A DNA stretch of 64,000 nucleotides from positions 176,318,502 through 176,382,501 of the forward strand of contig NC_080541.1 of NCBI RefSeq assembly GCF_028640845.1, written 5' to 3'. Of the stretch, positions 23,265 to 35,159 are shown piece after piece; positions within the stretch are counted from its first letter, which is position 1, and every line of letters begins with the position of its first letter. This DNA comes from Ahaetulla prasina (taxonomy: Eukaryota; Chordata; Lepidosauria; Squamata; Colubridae). The translations under genes were made by a program, and so were the position numbers. The notes beneath the pieces were generated by a model. It searched no databases and had not been told where the DNA came from. It worked only from the letters and a program-made list of their open reading frames with translations.

Positions 23265-24064
23265 CAGAGGTGGGCTACTGGGGGTTCGCAGCAGTTCGGG
23301 AGAACCTCTAGCTAGATTTTGTGCAGTTCGGAGAAACCCCCAAATCCCACTCCTGTCTGGCCTCACCCACCCCTCCCCTCCCCGGAGTCCCCACATGGCC
23401 CGTTTTGGATGCAGGTAAATGCAGGGCACTCACAGAGGCTTGGGGAGGGCAAAAACGGGCCTACCGGAAGTCCAGGAAGGCCGGAAATGGGCCCGTTTCT
23501 GGCCTCCAGAAGGCCTCCAAACCTGGGGAGGCTGTTTTCACCCTCCTGGTGTCAGGCCTGGAAACCATACTAGGCCGTAGGTTTCCAGACGCTGCCACAT
23601 TTCTCTCCTGAGGGGAAGAAGGGGGGTTGAGGGGTATGGTAACATTCTTCAAGCGGTCAAGGTCGGATTGTGTTCACATCTGCAGAAGGAGTGGCAAGAA
23701 GAGGTTTCGAGTAAAGTGGAAGAACGTTGGATCATGTGACCGGCAAAGGGGCTATGGGGGTGGGACTCTTGGGGTTTGTATAACTGGGAAAAGAATCCGG
23801 AAGTTTCAGTTTTGGAATTTCACTTATTGTGTGCCAGTTTCCTTATGCTAGTAAAGAACTTTGAAAGACAATGGCTTCAGAGTTTTTTTAATGCAGAAGA
23901 GGTTTTTCTGGAACCCTGTCACCTGGAGGCTCAAGGAAAGCCTCTGGAGACCGGGGAGGGCAACCTCCCCATTGTAATGCAGGATGCCGATTAGGCCATG
24001 CCCACGCCCACCCAGCAACCAGGCAGAGAACCCCTTGCTAAAAAAAATTTGAAGCCTATCCCTG
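23265..24064. mobile_element. 800-bp non-autonomous hAT element
   Basis: It begins CAGAGGTGGGCTACTGGG and ends TTGAAGCCTATCCCTG, with perfect 8-bp catatatc duplications at 23257-23264 and 24065-24072. The outer parts have hAT-MITE character (CAGTTCGGGAGAACC; CCACGCCCACCCAGC). The segment at about 23600-23880 differs in composition and may be a separate insertion or cargo; it ends in a stretch (GTTTCCTTATGCTAG, GTAAAGAACTTTGAAAG) that resembles a retroviral-type LTR 3' end, though I could not find matching duplications. No transposase. Confidence 0.85.
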
Positions 24065-24164
24065 CATATATCCAATATTCCAAAACCATGTTGTAAAGGA
24101 GGGAAGAAAAAATAAAAATTGAGACAACCTGTATTTGTTATGGAAGCTTTATATTGAAAAATGG

Positions 24165-24418
24165 GGCCATCATATCTGGCTTCCCCACTGACTTTGTGTG
24201 TCAGAAGATCAAAAAAAAAAAAAAAAGGGATTGCATCTCCAGGACAGTGCAACTGTTATAAATATGAACCAGTTGTCAAGAATCTGAATTTTGATCATGT
24301 GACCATGGGGATGCTTCAATGGCCGTAAGTGTGAAAAATGGTCGTACATCAGTTTTTTGAATGCCATTGTAACTTTGAATGGTCTCTATAGAAACAGTTG
24401 AAAGTCGAGGACTACCTG
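24165..24418. mobile_element. Tc1/mariner-type MITE, truncated copy
   Basis: The intact right terminus, GTCGAGGACTACCTG, is followed by TA. It contains GGCTTCCCCACTGACTTTG, GATCATGTGACCATGGGGAT and TGAAAAATGGTCGTA, family landmarks. The left end is missing, and an A17 run at about 24211 sits inside. Confidence 0.7.
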
Positions 24419-25522
24419 TATATGCAATTAGTTCCAAAGCAAAATATTTTGCTTTCTTCTTTCTTGCACATATTTTCTTCTTGTTCCAGTAAGATTTTAG
24501 ATTCCTGTGTAAATAGCTGTTTACGGTAACCTCCCTTTCTCTCCTTGCTCTGACTATGTTTCTTCAAAAGGACTGGTACTTACTAAATGCTAGGAAAAGG
24601 TTTTGTCTCTGCCCTTTTACTTATAGAAGTCAGCTTTATAGATCTCTTTGCACAGAAAGACCAGGTCTGATTATCTGATGGCATGCCAGAGACAAGTGCT
24701 TATTGTAATCAGGAAACTGTCTTGGATTAGAAATACGAGGGTGTATTAGATAAACACCATAGGAAAATCCATTTTGTTGGCATTGTCTTGGAGATTGCTT
24801 GGTTCTCTGCTCTTCTCTATCGTTTCTTTTTCCATTAGGCATAACTGCTATGGCAAATTTACCAATTGTACTCTATTGTCTAACTTTCTTAAATTATTTG
24901 AAAAAAGTTTAGCTTCATCCCTGCAGGATTAAGCAATGTATTTTTCTGGAGTGTACTTGAACTAGAAGGTGAATCTATGTTTTGTAACGGTGTTTCTTTT
25001 ATCACATATGAGGCTAGAAATACTATTCCAACAGGGGGAGCAGGAAGGCATAATATCTTTTTTTCCATAGTATATCCATGTATGTATTAACTGCTCTCAA
25101 AGCTAAGTGAGAAGAACTTCTGTCTTTGCATGGAACCAGAGAAACATAAATGTGAACATATACTATTAATCTATATTTTCAGTACAGCACAGGCTGAAAG
25201 GAATAAAAATTATTGTTTATTTCAAAAACATGTTACACTAGGATCCAGATAAAATAGTTCCTATCCCCAATCTAATGGATATATTAAATCAGAGAAGAGG
25301 TCATTCTAAATTAAAAATCAAATGTAAATAAAATGTAACATGTATTCTTACCAGTAGCAGCTAATCAAAACCATATATTTTAATGCTTTTTATAATGCAA
25401 TGAAATTAACCCTGAGCAGTTCAGCCTATTGGTTTGGCCCTCCACAATAGTCACAATTTCTCAAATGACCCCTTTGGAAAATTAATTGTCCACTTCTCTG
25501 TTAGAACAATAAAAAGTTGCAA

Positions 25523-25960
25523 TCTATATATATAAAAGCGAAATACCACTCACGCATCATCACAAAATGTCCACCGTAAAGCCTACAAACTTGAAATTTT
25601 TTCCTCTTATTTTTTCACATATTTTCCTCTTAGCTGCTAGGTGCTCACTAAGAAAGAATTTTTCGAAATGACCATCAGAGCATTAGTATTTGCTATATTA
25701 TTTTTAACATACTCTGGTGCTAAGGAGTTCTACTTCCCCTCCCCACCTGAAAAGAAATCCATTCCAAATGCAAAACACAAGCAGAGGAGAGGAGTTTCAG
25801 TTTCACTTTTCAGTTTCACTTTCACAGCAGCAAGCAGGGGATAGAATAGGGGAGGCTTCTGTGGGGCAAGCCTGAGGGGGATAAGGGGATAGGATAGAAG
25901 ACGCTTCTGTGGGGCAAGGCTGAGAGAGAGAAGGGGATAGAAGAGGCCGATCGTAACTAC
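25523..25960 (+). mobile_element. Possible Helitron-like element
   Basis: It starts TCTATATATATAAAAGCG directly after an A, as vertebrate Helitron 5' ends do (TC start, insertion between A and T), followed by ACCACTCACGCATCATCAC. From 25837 a ~50-bp unit containing GCTTCTGTGGGGCAAG is repeated about twice. No CTRR end with hairpin could be placed, so the right boundary is a guess. Confidence 0.35.
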
Positions 25961-26631
25961 TCATTAATTTTCAAGCTGTGTCGATTTTTCAAGTCCTATC
26001 ACATAGTTTTGTAGTGGAGCACAGGTATTTATCTATTACAAACATTATTCAAGTGCTTGTGTGTATGTGTTTCTAATGCACATATGATTGATGGAAGAGA
26101 ATATTTGCAGCTCAGGGCTGAACTGGAGGTTCCTTATTACTATCTGAACTGAATTTTCATGCAGATGTTTCATTACGAAACTAGATAACATCAGTACTGG
26201 TAAGGAGTAGGGTATATAGGAGATGATCATGCTAAGCCTGAGGGAGGGATCAACGAATCATAAGTCTTGAGCTAAGTTGAACCTACCTTGAATTCCTTGA
26301 CCCTTATCTACTGTCAATTTGACTTTTAATAGTTCAGAGTCTTCTAGAGAACACAGAGCACACAGTAAACATATATTCATTTGAAATGTCTGGATTCCTG
26401 ATTTCTTGCACTTAACATTAGGTTTTTTTCTCATTTTATATACTAGTGGCTTGCCCTGTCAGTATTGGTGGACATGGTCTTGGTGGTTCCTTGATTGGGC
26501 TATTTATTTATTTCAATTATGGCATATCATACATGGACTAAGTAGCAATATAAATTAACATTTCAACTTGATTAGTAACCCAATAAAATATAAATGTTAA
26601 AAAGATTTATATCAAATATCAATGTATAGGC

Positions 26632-27030
26632 CTATGATGGCGAACCTATGGCACACGTGCCAGAGGTGGCATGTAAAGCCCTCTCTGTGGGCACATGTGC
26701 TGTCGCCAGCAGCTCTTTTGGTTTCCAGTGCACACGTTTGCCGTCCAGCTGGCCTTTGTGGGCACTGGAGCCGTTTTGAGGGCTGTTTCCTGGGCCATTT
26801 CCGGGCTGTTTTCAAGGCTGTTTCCTGGGCCATTTTCAGGCCGTTTTTGGGCCATTTTCAGGTCTGAAAAAACAGCCCAGAAAATGGCCCAAAAATGGCC
26901 TGAAAAACAGCCCAGAAAACAGCCAAAAACCAGGCATGCGCTGGTCTTCGGGTTTCCGGTGCTCTGGAGCATGCACATGCACACATGTTCTGGTTTGGGC
27001 ACTCAGTGCCAAAACAGTTCGCCATTACTG
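26632..27030. mobile_element. hAT MITE of the GATGGCGAACCTATGG family
   Basis: A 399-bp element, CTATGATGGCGAACCTATGG to AGTTCGCCATTACTG, flanked by gtataggc and gtctaggc (7 of 8). The interior has a local inverted and direct repeat of GGCCATTTTCAGG/CCTGAAAATGGCC words (26780-26930), which would fold into a long hairpin. Confidence 0.85.
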
Positions 27031-27093
27031 GTCTAGGCCATCTAACCATTGAAGCATAGCATCATTAAATTAAAAAAAAGATACTGGACTGGT

Positions 27094-27420
27094 CTATACC
27101 CTCAGTTTATAGCCAGTCACAATGTGATCTACAGTTTGACATGGTACCATGTAATCACACTGAGGGGATGATACTATGCTCCATTTATACGCAGACTCCC
27201 GGGAGACGCTATGTGAGGTGGGAATCCTATTCAGGATTGTCCATTGCTGATGTGGTAATTCCAAGCTCGGCACCATTTTTGTTGGGTTATTTATCATATA
27301 ACTGGAATTCAGCGACCCATTTGGCTTTCCATTGGGAATTTATGTTAAAGGTGTTGGGAAGATGCCAATGGGGGCTTTCTGAATTTGAGTCTTCTAGCTG
27401 ATGATTGAGGAAGATCAGTA
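27094..27420 (-). mobile_element. LINE C-terminal fragment (clade uncertain)
   Basis: The minus strand encodes HQQWTILNRIPTSH, KWSIVSSPQCD and QTVDHIVTGYKLR, a Cys/His-containing C-terminal signature (LNRxRT, CDC, TxxHIV) seen in several non-LTR retrotransposon ORF2 proteins. Upstream on the same strand is HWHLPNTFNIN-like sequence. The frame is broken. Confidence 0.5.
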
Positions 27421-27740
27421 TGCTTTGGTAGGAGTGAGTTGTTCAAAATTTTTCTGTATTCTCTCACCATAGTGCATCTTGCCTTCATAAAGTGCTATAT
27501 GGCTCAGAATAGGAAGCCACCAAGTACTTGGCAATGATTGGGCTATTATTTACTTTGAGCTTATTTGCCTGAGTTGGTAGTTCCTTGTTTGGATTGATTG
27601 GGGTATTGTTTGATTATTGGTCTAATGTTAATCTTGGTGTTAATCTCTTCTCATCTGGGTATTGATTGCTGATGACGAAGTGTTTTGGGTTTTTTGTTTT
27701 CTTTTTGGCTTTTTGGTTGTCTCATTAGAATGGTATGTAC

Positions 27741-28224
27741 CATGTTTCCCAGAAAATAAGCCCTAGCATGATTTTTCAGGATGCTTGTACTTTAAGCTCT
27801 ACCCCAAAAATAAGCCCCAGTTAAGATCATCAGCCCTTACGGGGTGTGTGGATGGGTGTGGCCAGCAGAGGAGAGGATGAGTGTGCAGAGGCCGACCTGG
27901 TGGACTCACCTGTGCTGCGTGGGGTGTGCAGCTCCAGAGTGGGCTGGCGGGCTTCAGCTGCTGCCAAACACCGTCGGCCCCCATGTGCTTGCTGCCTCTT
28001 GTGCGCACGCTGGGATGTGGGGCACCTGGCCAGACTGGTCCCTCACAATCACCCTGATACTTTGTTTTCCCGTACCAGGCTGCGGCTTGTTCAGAACTGG
28101 GCCGCGCAAGTGGTGGGTGAGCACACACACAGCTCCACTTGTACAAATGGAGTTCTGTGTGCATGTCTGCTGCTCACATAGAACCATCCCTTTTCTCCCC
28201 CGCCGGAAAGATTGGGGACATCTG
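27741..28224. mobile_element. Composite of two MITE pieces
   Basis: The left part starts CATGTTTCCCAGAAAATAAG and repeats AAAATAAGCCCTAG/CCAAAAATAAGCCCC, a known vertebrate MITE motif. The right part ends CCGGAAAGATTGGGGACATCTG, the inverted form of a hAT terminus of CAGGGGTCCCCAA type. The GC-rich middle shows no ORF with recognisable domains. The junction between the two was not resolved. Confidence 0.45.
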
Positions 28225-28254
28225 GTATAAGGTTTAGAAATAACAAAAGAATAT

Positions 28255-28935
28255 CATATGCAGCTAAATTTTATTTAGTATATGTTCAACTAAATTATGT
28301 ACTATTCTGTAAATCTCCCTAATAACACAGGCCATGGGTTTTGCACAAACATCAAAAAAAGCAAAGGTGAAAGAAAAAAACCTTGCTGGTTCTTTTAAAT
28401 AATGGGAAAATAGGAGAAAATATACTTTAGATATGGGCAATTCAAATAATATCTTGATCCATGTATGAATTTCAAACAAAATCTGAACCTACTTAATACA
28501 GCAAACATGTCTGTTTAGATATTTTGTCAAAAGCTTTTTCAGCATCCAACAATAAGCTTATAAATTGGTCTTCATTTTTATTCAAGTCTATTAAAGCGGC
28601 AACCAACCTAATATTGTTTGCTGCTTGATCATTTTTAATAACAAGCAGTAACATTTGCTATAATCTATTTGCTAGCACTATTGTTAAAATCTTTCTATCA
28701 ACATTAATAGATGAGATTGGATGATAATTAGCACATTGGATATGATCTTTACCTGATTTTGGTATAATTATAATACAAGTCTGATTAAATGTTTCTGTTT
28801 AATACCTAATATTCCCTTATCAAGTATCTTGATACAGTTTTGGCACCAAAAGATCTATAAATGTTTTGTTCCATAGTCAATCCATTTAATCCTGATGTTA
28901 TACTAACTTGCTATTTTTTAAATTATTCGTTTAAC
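28255..28935 (-). mobile_element. L1 LINE ORF2 reverse transcriptase fragment
   Basis: The minus strand reads, with stops and shifts, IPKSGKDHIQCANYHPIS near 28780-28730, LLDAEKAFDKIS near 28540, then WIKILFELPISKV and, near 28330, a CAKPMACVIREI-like end. This order (PKxGKD, RPIS, AEKAFD, then P.A.AIR) is the L1 RT core. The endonuclease and the C-terminus are absent. Confidence 0.75.
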
Positions 28936-29734
28936 TTTTACTCAGATAGTGGGGCAGATAAAATGTCTTTGTGTGTATCTAGGTGTTTTAGAAGCAAACA
29001 ATGTTTTGCATGCTTAAGTGAAAAATGAAAATAAATATTTTACATGTTCAACTGAAATATAAAACTTGGAATATCTGGTGTTTAGAAAAGTATTGAAACT
29101 GTATTGATGCAATAAATCAAATCTATTAATACTGCACTTAGGCTGTCTTCTAATATACTACACAACAGGTATTTTTGACTGTACAAAAACTGAACTAGAT
29201 GCTTTAGATCACAAGACTCCAAACTTCTGACAATACATCATTTCATCCAATAAGCAAACATAGATTGTGTTTACCAAGGAAAATTGATGTTCTTTAATTG
29301 CATGTGAACTAGACAGTCAAAGATGAAATCAGAGGTGTAAATGATTATATAAAAGCAAGCAGAGGGAGAATATTAAGGTCTGCAAGGCAAACTCTTGAAT
29401 TTGATGGATTCAGAAGGAACATACAGAACTAATTATTTATAACAATGAATGAAAAATTGGAAAAATAAACCTGTCAATACCTAAAAAAAATAGTAATAAA
29501 CTTGGTAATGACTTCAAATTGGATTCATCAAGAATGAACATTTATAGCATAAAAACAAGCATTAGCAGCAAGTGCCTTAAAACAACATTTAAAAAACAGG
29601 AAACAGCAAACATAGATTATACAAGACTCTTAACTACCTAAAAAGTGGTGGCAGCAATATTGTCCAGACATGTTACATGGCAAAATGATATGTTGGAATT
29701 GATGCCCCAGAATAATAGTATGACCATAATAACT

Positions 29735-29830
29735 TAGACTTATATGGCACCTCACAGTGTTTTATAGTTCTCTCTAAGTCAGCATATTGCCCCCATCAAT
29801 CTGGGCCCTCATACTGAAAGAGTGTTTCAG
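29735..29830 (-). mobile_element. SINE fragment
   Basis: GTTCTCTCTAAGTCAGCATA followed by TTGCCCCCATCAATCTGGG matches the body of the SINE at 1064-1338 (ATTGCCCCCAAGAATCTGTG). Confidence 0.55.
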
Positions 29831-30463
29831 AATTAACATGTAAAAATGTTACGTATGGAATTTCCAAATTCAGAGTGACATATGCAATGCAATATGTCTG
29901 ACATCACAATAGTTGAAGAAAAGTAGACTTTACCTAAAGATGTAGTAATGCCAAATGATGGCAAAGTGGCTCAAAAGAAAATGAAAAATATTGTGAATTA
30001 TTTAGACTTACCCAGTAAAATACATATATTATGAAATAATGCATCAAAAGTTTACCTATAGCATCAGAATTATCAAAATAGTTGAAAAAAATAGAATGTT
30101 TTGCCCTCACAATAGTTTACAAAAAGACATAGATGTTTATAGTGATATTTTTAGAATTCTTAGATTTTGGAATAAAGCTCAAATTGTCCTTAAATTATCA
30201 GCAATTAGAAGCAGTAGTTCTATAACAAAGAAATACTGGGAGAGGAACCCAATGTATTTTATCAGATGATCTCTGTACCTCTGGAAAGGAGCATAGTAGG
30301 CATTTAGCCTAACTCCTAGAATGAAAGAAAATGGATTCTTCCAGTTCAGCATGCAAACGGTTGGTTTGTTTTAAGATTTTGTGTACAAGATGAAAAGAAA
30401 TAACTAGTGATAAAGAATAAAGCAATTAATAGAAATATAATGGTTCTAGCCAATGATTTAAAT

Positions 30464-30595
30464 CAGGGGTGTCAGACTCACGTCACGGTGGCGTCATGTG
30501 ATGTATCGGGGCTTCCCCCCCCTTCGCTAAACCGGGGGTGGGCATGGCCAGTGTGTCTCGCATCTGGTCTATAGGCCAGGAGTTTGACAGCCCTG
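30464..30595. mobile_element. Short hAT MITE of the TGTCAAACTC family
   Basis: A 132-bp element, CAGGGGTGTCAGACTCAC to GTTTGACAGCCCTG, flanked by atttaaat and atctaaat (7 of 8). Inverted in orientation relative to the 18945 copy (GCGTCATGTGATGTATCG near its left end). Confidence 0.85.
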
Positions 30596-30659
30596 ATCTA
30601 AATGTAAGCTTTAAGTGAAAGAAATTTGCTCATCCATCTGGCTTGCAAAGTTCTATTCT

Positions 30660-31629
30660 CATCAGCCACAATGATGACACAACAGTGATTGGTCTCATTC
30701 GAGACAATGACGAATCCGCATATAGACGAGAGGTCGAACGACTAGCCTTGTGGTGCAACCAAAACAATCTGGAACTGAACACACTCAAAACCGTAGAAAT
30801 GGTGGTAGACTTTAGGAAAAACCCTTCCATACTTCCACCTCTCACAATACTTGACAACACAGTATCAACAGTAGAAACCTTCAAATTTCTGGGTTCTATC
30901 ATATCGCAAGATCTCAAATGGACAGCTAACATCAAAAACATCATTAAAAAAGGACAACAAAGAATGTTCTTTCTGCGCCAACTCAGTAAGCTCAAACTGC
31001 CCAAGGAGCTGCTGATCCAGTTCTACAGAGGAATTATTGAGTCTGTCATTTGCACCTCTATAACTGTCTGGTTCGGTTCTGCAACCCAACAAGAAAAACA
31101 CAGACTTCAGAGGATAATTAGAACTGCAGAAAAAATAATTGCTACCAACTTGCCTTCCATTGAGGACCTGTATACTGCGAATCAAGAAGAGGGCCGTGAA
31201 AATATTTGCAGATCCTCGCATCCTGGACATAAACTGTTTCAACTCCTACCCTCAAAACGACGCTATAGAGCACTGCACACCAGAACAACTAGACACAAGA
31301 ACAGTTTTTTTCCCGAAGGCCATCACTCTGCTAAACAAATAATTCCCTCAACACTGTCAGACTATTTACTGAATCTGCACTACTATTAATCGTTTCATAG
31401 TTCCCATCACCAATCTCTTTCCACCTATGACTGTATGACTATAACTTGTTGCTGGCAATCCTTATGATTTATATTGATATATTGATCATCAATTGTGTTG
31501 TAAATGTTGTACCTTGATGAACGTATCTTTTCTTTTATGTACACTGAGAGCATATGCACCAAGACAAATTCCTTGTGTGTCCAATCACACTTGGCCAATA
31601 AAATTCTATTCTATTCTATCTATTCTATT
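30660..31629 (+). mobile_element. Rex1-type LINE, 5'-truncated, copy 1
   Basis: It encodes the RT end and C-terminus: DTTVIGLIRDNDES, ERLALWCNQNNLELN, FKFLGSIISQDLKW, ITVWFGSATQQEKHRL and HKNSFFPEG. The 3' UTR ends CCAATCACACTTGGCC then AATAAAATTCTATTCTATTC repeats, typical of the Rex/Babar group of CR1-related LINEs. A 2-bp loss near 31180 (TACTGCGAATC) shifts the frame relative to copy 2. It lacks the upstream RT and endonuclease. It lies 270 bp before ERI3 exon B. Copy 2 (54912-56527) is in the opposite orientation and is nearly identical over about 950 bp. Confidence 0.85.
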
Positions 31630-31894
31630 AATTATATTCTGCTTGTGTTTAAGAATTCCAGTAAGCAAAATGAAGGACGGGATTTATTTACTTTTGTGTA
31701 TTCTTCCTTGTCTGTGTTGTTTGCCCTTTGATGTTTTCTGTATAGTGTTTTAGCATTAGTATTTAGTATTTTAAAAAAGCAATGAAAGCCTCAACAGTAA
31801 CAAAAAAGGAAGGTGGGATGGAAGTGAGCTTTTTTTTCCCTATGGCTATTTAGTTTTCAATTAATATGTGTATTCTGTGTTTCTTTTGTTTTAG

Positions 31895-31954
31895 CTGACT
31901 GGAATTATTCAGGCCATGGTGGATGGACAGCCTAGTCTCCAGCAAGTGCTTGAG
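31895..31954 (+). CDS. ERI3: ERI3 coding exon B (20 codons)
   Basis: A 60-bp exon, phase 0 at both ends, flanked by a T-rich tract ending TTTTAG and by the donor GTAAGC. It encodes LTGIIQAMVDGQPSLQQVLE, which continues exon A without a gap in the ERI family alignment as I know it (ERI1 has LTGITQDQV here). This is the helix region between the ExoI and ExoII motifs. It lies about 270 bp downstream of a Rex1-type LINE copy. Confidence 0.95.
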
Positions 31955-32029
31955 GTAAGCAGAATAACCTTTCGTTCCTGACCCCTGATCCTATTTCTCC
32001 CTTCCCCCTTCTTCTTCTTGTGTATTGAA

Positions 32030-32190
32030 CCACATAATTTGACTATGATTACAGCTTCATTAGAATAACATTTGCTGTCACATCAGTGACATGCTGTTGT
32101 GAATATTGAGCCATTGATCTGTCATTTCCAGCTGTTCGTGTCAAAGGTGTTTGACTGTTGCCAAAAGCCATGAGGAGGTATATGTAGAGG
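32030..32190. promoter_or_regulatory. Candidate conserved intronic element near exon B
   Basis: Just downstream of exon B lies unique sequence with CATTAGAATAACATTTGCTG, ACATCAGTGACATGCTG and GTCAAAGGTGTTTGACTG. It carries no repeat signature. It could be a splicing or transcriptional element; this is inference from texture and position. Confidence 0.25.
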
Positions 32191-32974
32191 AATTCTTTTA
32201 CTGGTGACGGTCTTCAGTGTTACATTAAGAATACTGCATGGAAGATAATAGATATAATTAAATATTTAGTAATAAAACCATTTTATTTAAGGTATCTGAA
32301 TATGGGACATAATCATAGCATTTAAAGCTTAATGAGCTGAAAGTATTTTCACAATCAATAGCGTTTGGTGTTTAGTCTCTGTGAATGGAATTTCAAGAGG
32401 TGAATCCTACTTGATTATGGTGTGATGCTCTGCTCCCTTCAGAATTTGGGCCTAATAGTTCTTGATCAAAATAATTGCAACCACAGCTGCGTGAGGAAAT
32501 CTGATTAAAGGGTGAAGTTGCATCCCTTGCTTCAGTGATAATATGGAATTGCTTGGTGAAGGAAAAAGAGACAGCTGGGTATCCTGAATGACATTCAGTA
32601 GTGAGCCTTCCATGCTACTCCATTGAGAACTGTTTCAGCTAATCCTGGGAGAAGGCCTATCTTTTATCTTCTAATTAATAGGGGAACTAACCTTAATAGT
32701 TTATTCACAACCCAAGGGATCTCATTCCTTTATCAGAGCCATGAACGTAGCCTGAGAGGACCCTGCCTCCTTTTAATTTAGTTAGTACTGATACTGTAAT
32801 ACAGTTCAATACAGGACAGAGACAGGACTTATGTATTTTAGCCAACATGGAATGAATATATTTTTTACTGTTATATGGCAGGCCAAAACACCACTTTATT
32901 ATGGTGGCAACTGAAAATTTGAAATTGAGGCGAAAGGTTGATGTCCTCTCCAGAATACAGAACAAAAAATTGTA

Positions 32975-33230
32975 CAGGTAGTCCTTGACTTACGACCACA
33001 TTTGAGCCCAACTTCGGCTGCTAAGCAAGACATTTGTTAAGGGAGTTTTGTCCCATTTTTGGACTTTTTCTGCCACAGTTGTTAAGTGAAGCACTACAGT
33101 TTTTAACTTAATAATATGTTTATTACGGTAACTAAATCTGACTTCCCCATTAACTTTGCTTGTGAGATGTCAGAAGATTGCAAAATATGATCACATGATC
33201 CCAGAACAGCGCAACTGTCATAAATAATAT
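32975..33230. mobile_element. Tc1/mariner-type MITE, right-truncated
   Basis: The intact left end CAGGTAGTCCTTGACTTACG is preceded by TA; it has GTTAAGTGAAGC, GACTTCCCCATTAACTTTGC and ATGATCACATGATCCCAG landmarks. The right end is missing. Confidence 0.75.
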
Positions 33231-35159
33231 GCAGGAATCCATAATGGATAGAATTTTTATGATAATATATGAATATAGAAAATAAATGAATAAACTTGTG
33301 AGCTGGTATATTTATCAACCATTTGAGGTAAGTCATCAGGAAATAGGTAACACAAGAATTCTGTTTCACTGATACAGAGTTACACTGTAACCCTGAGATA
33401 CAGATACACTGATAGCAGACTCTGCAGACTGATAGTCCTCCCTCTCCTTATATAAATAAATCAAGGTGAATCAATTTGAAGTTTCTTTCTTGTACTTTTT
33501 TCCCCCTCAGGCTAACCTCATATTTTACTAATGGTTGCTTTATATTCTTCATTGCCATCTCTGTATTTCTCTAGAGTTTGTTTCCTACTAGAAAACAATG
33601 CTTGTAACAAACATAGATTCTTGGTGCTTGAGAAAGCAGTAAGAAGACTGGGATAGTAAGTAGTCAGCTCATTAAGATTTCTTGGAGAAAATTTAGGAAG
33701 AGCTAGAGTATGGGAAACTACTCACCACAAGATATAGAAAAGAAATGCAAGGGCTTTAGATCAGAAGTGAACAACTGGTTTTGGTTTGGAACCCAGAATC
33801 TAGTTTTATATATCTTGCTAATGATACCATAGTGGGGAAGATTTAAATGTAAATCTGTGTGTATATGTGCTAGGAGGATGGGGATGGGTTGGTTAAGGGA
33901 TCTACTTAATGTCAGAGGCTTAAGACATCTATTTTGCTTCTTAATCCCTTCCTTCCAAAAACTTGGCCTGATTTTTATCTGAATAAAAGTTGATAGAAAT
34001 AAAACTCCCCTAAAAGGAAACAAACCCTAAGTCTTCAATTGTTACTTCTTAACTTCTTGAGGCTGCTCACCTTACATTTCTGGAGTTTTGAAACAGGATT
34101 CAAGCTTTTATACAAGAAACAAGAAACACTTGTAATAAGGATTTGTGTACTGTGGAAGGAAGCAAGAGAGTAACTGTAGTGGGATCTTTTAAACCACTCA
34201 ATGAAAAATCTGGAAGAAAAATTATGGTAACTTGTAAAGATCTTTTCTTTCATACTGAGAGTACATGCCAAACAAGATGAATTTGAACTTTTAATAGAGG
34301 AAGACAAATGTGATGAAAGATACAACTAAGTCCTAGTAGGATAATTCTCATGATTGAAATACATAATTCAAGAATACAACTTCTTCACAGAGTTCAGAAG
34401 CAATAAAAAGAGAGATATTACACAGTATGCTAAAATAGCAGAAATCCAAGTGCATGAACTTCCTGGAAATTGCTCTATATCAATCAAGAATGACGTTCTA
34501 TGCTATTGGAATTACAGTAGATACTATTAATGCTTTTGAAAGTATCTGTATTACAATAAGCAGAAGCAGGAACATCCCCCCATCCCCTCCCCCAATAATT
34601 CTTCCTATGAAAAACAGAAGCTGATAAGAATAAAAGATTGGATGACTGAAGTCCTGACGCCTTCTACTCCTGTTATTCTGCAACATTGGCCTTGAAAGCA
34701 TGGAAACTTGAAAGCATGGATGCAGGCCCCAAACCTATGGGAGCACAATTTTCCAAGCTGAACACCAGAGAGAGTAGAAAGAAGGTTGTTTGAAGAAGCT
34801 ATTGTTTCTTAATGGGCCAGCAACTTGATCTAAATAGCACCAATTCAGCTTTGCTTGTGCGGAAATAAGAGTTTCTTAGATAAAAGGATTTATTTGGGTT
34901 CAATCAGACATTGGAATTATACCTATGGCAATCTGGTCTGAATTTCAATAATTCAGTGATTACTAGGTAACCTGTCCTTTGCCAAAACTTTGACAGGGTT
35001 TGCTATTTAATACAAATCTTGCTGTAGGTGTTAAATCCCTTTACCTTGAATCTTGAATGGGATTGTGATCAAAATCATTCTATAAATCCTTAACAGTGTT
35101 TTTTGATTCATGGTTTTCTGACTGTGTCTCTTACATTGTTGTAAGACTTAAGGCATGGA

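Larger units (their letters stand above)
22756..31894 (+). other. ERI3: ERI3 intron between exons A and B
   Basis: A 9.1-kb intron with donor GTAAAG and acceptor TTTTAG. It holds hAT elements, MITE fragments, a Helitron-like start, a short LINE fragment, an L1 fragment, a SINE fragment and a Rex1-type LINE, each listed separately. The parts 24420-25520, 25961-26631, 28936-29734 and 29831-30463 are AT-rich sequence in which I see no gene. Confidence 0.9.

Noticed and set aside
27799..28230. Open frames of 110-128 codons on both strands
   Set aside because: They fall in MITE-derived GC-rich sequence with no protein-like signature and shift between strands.
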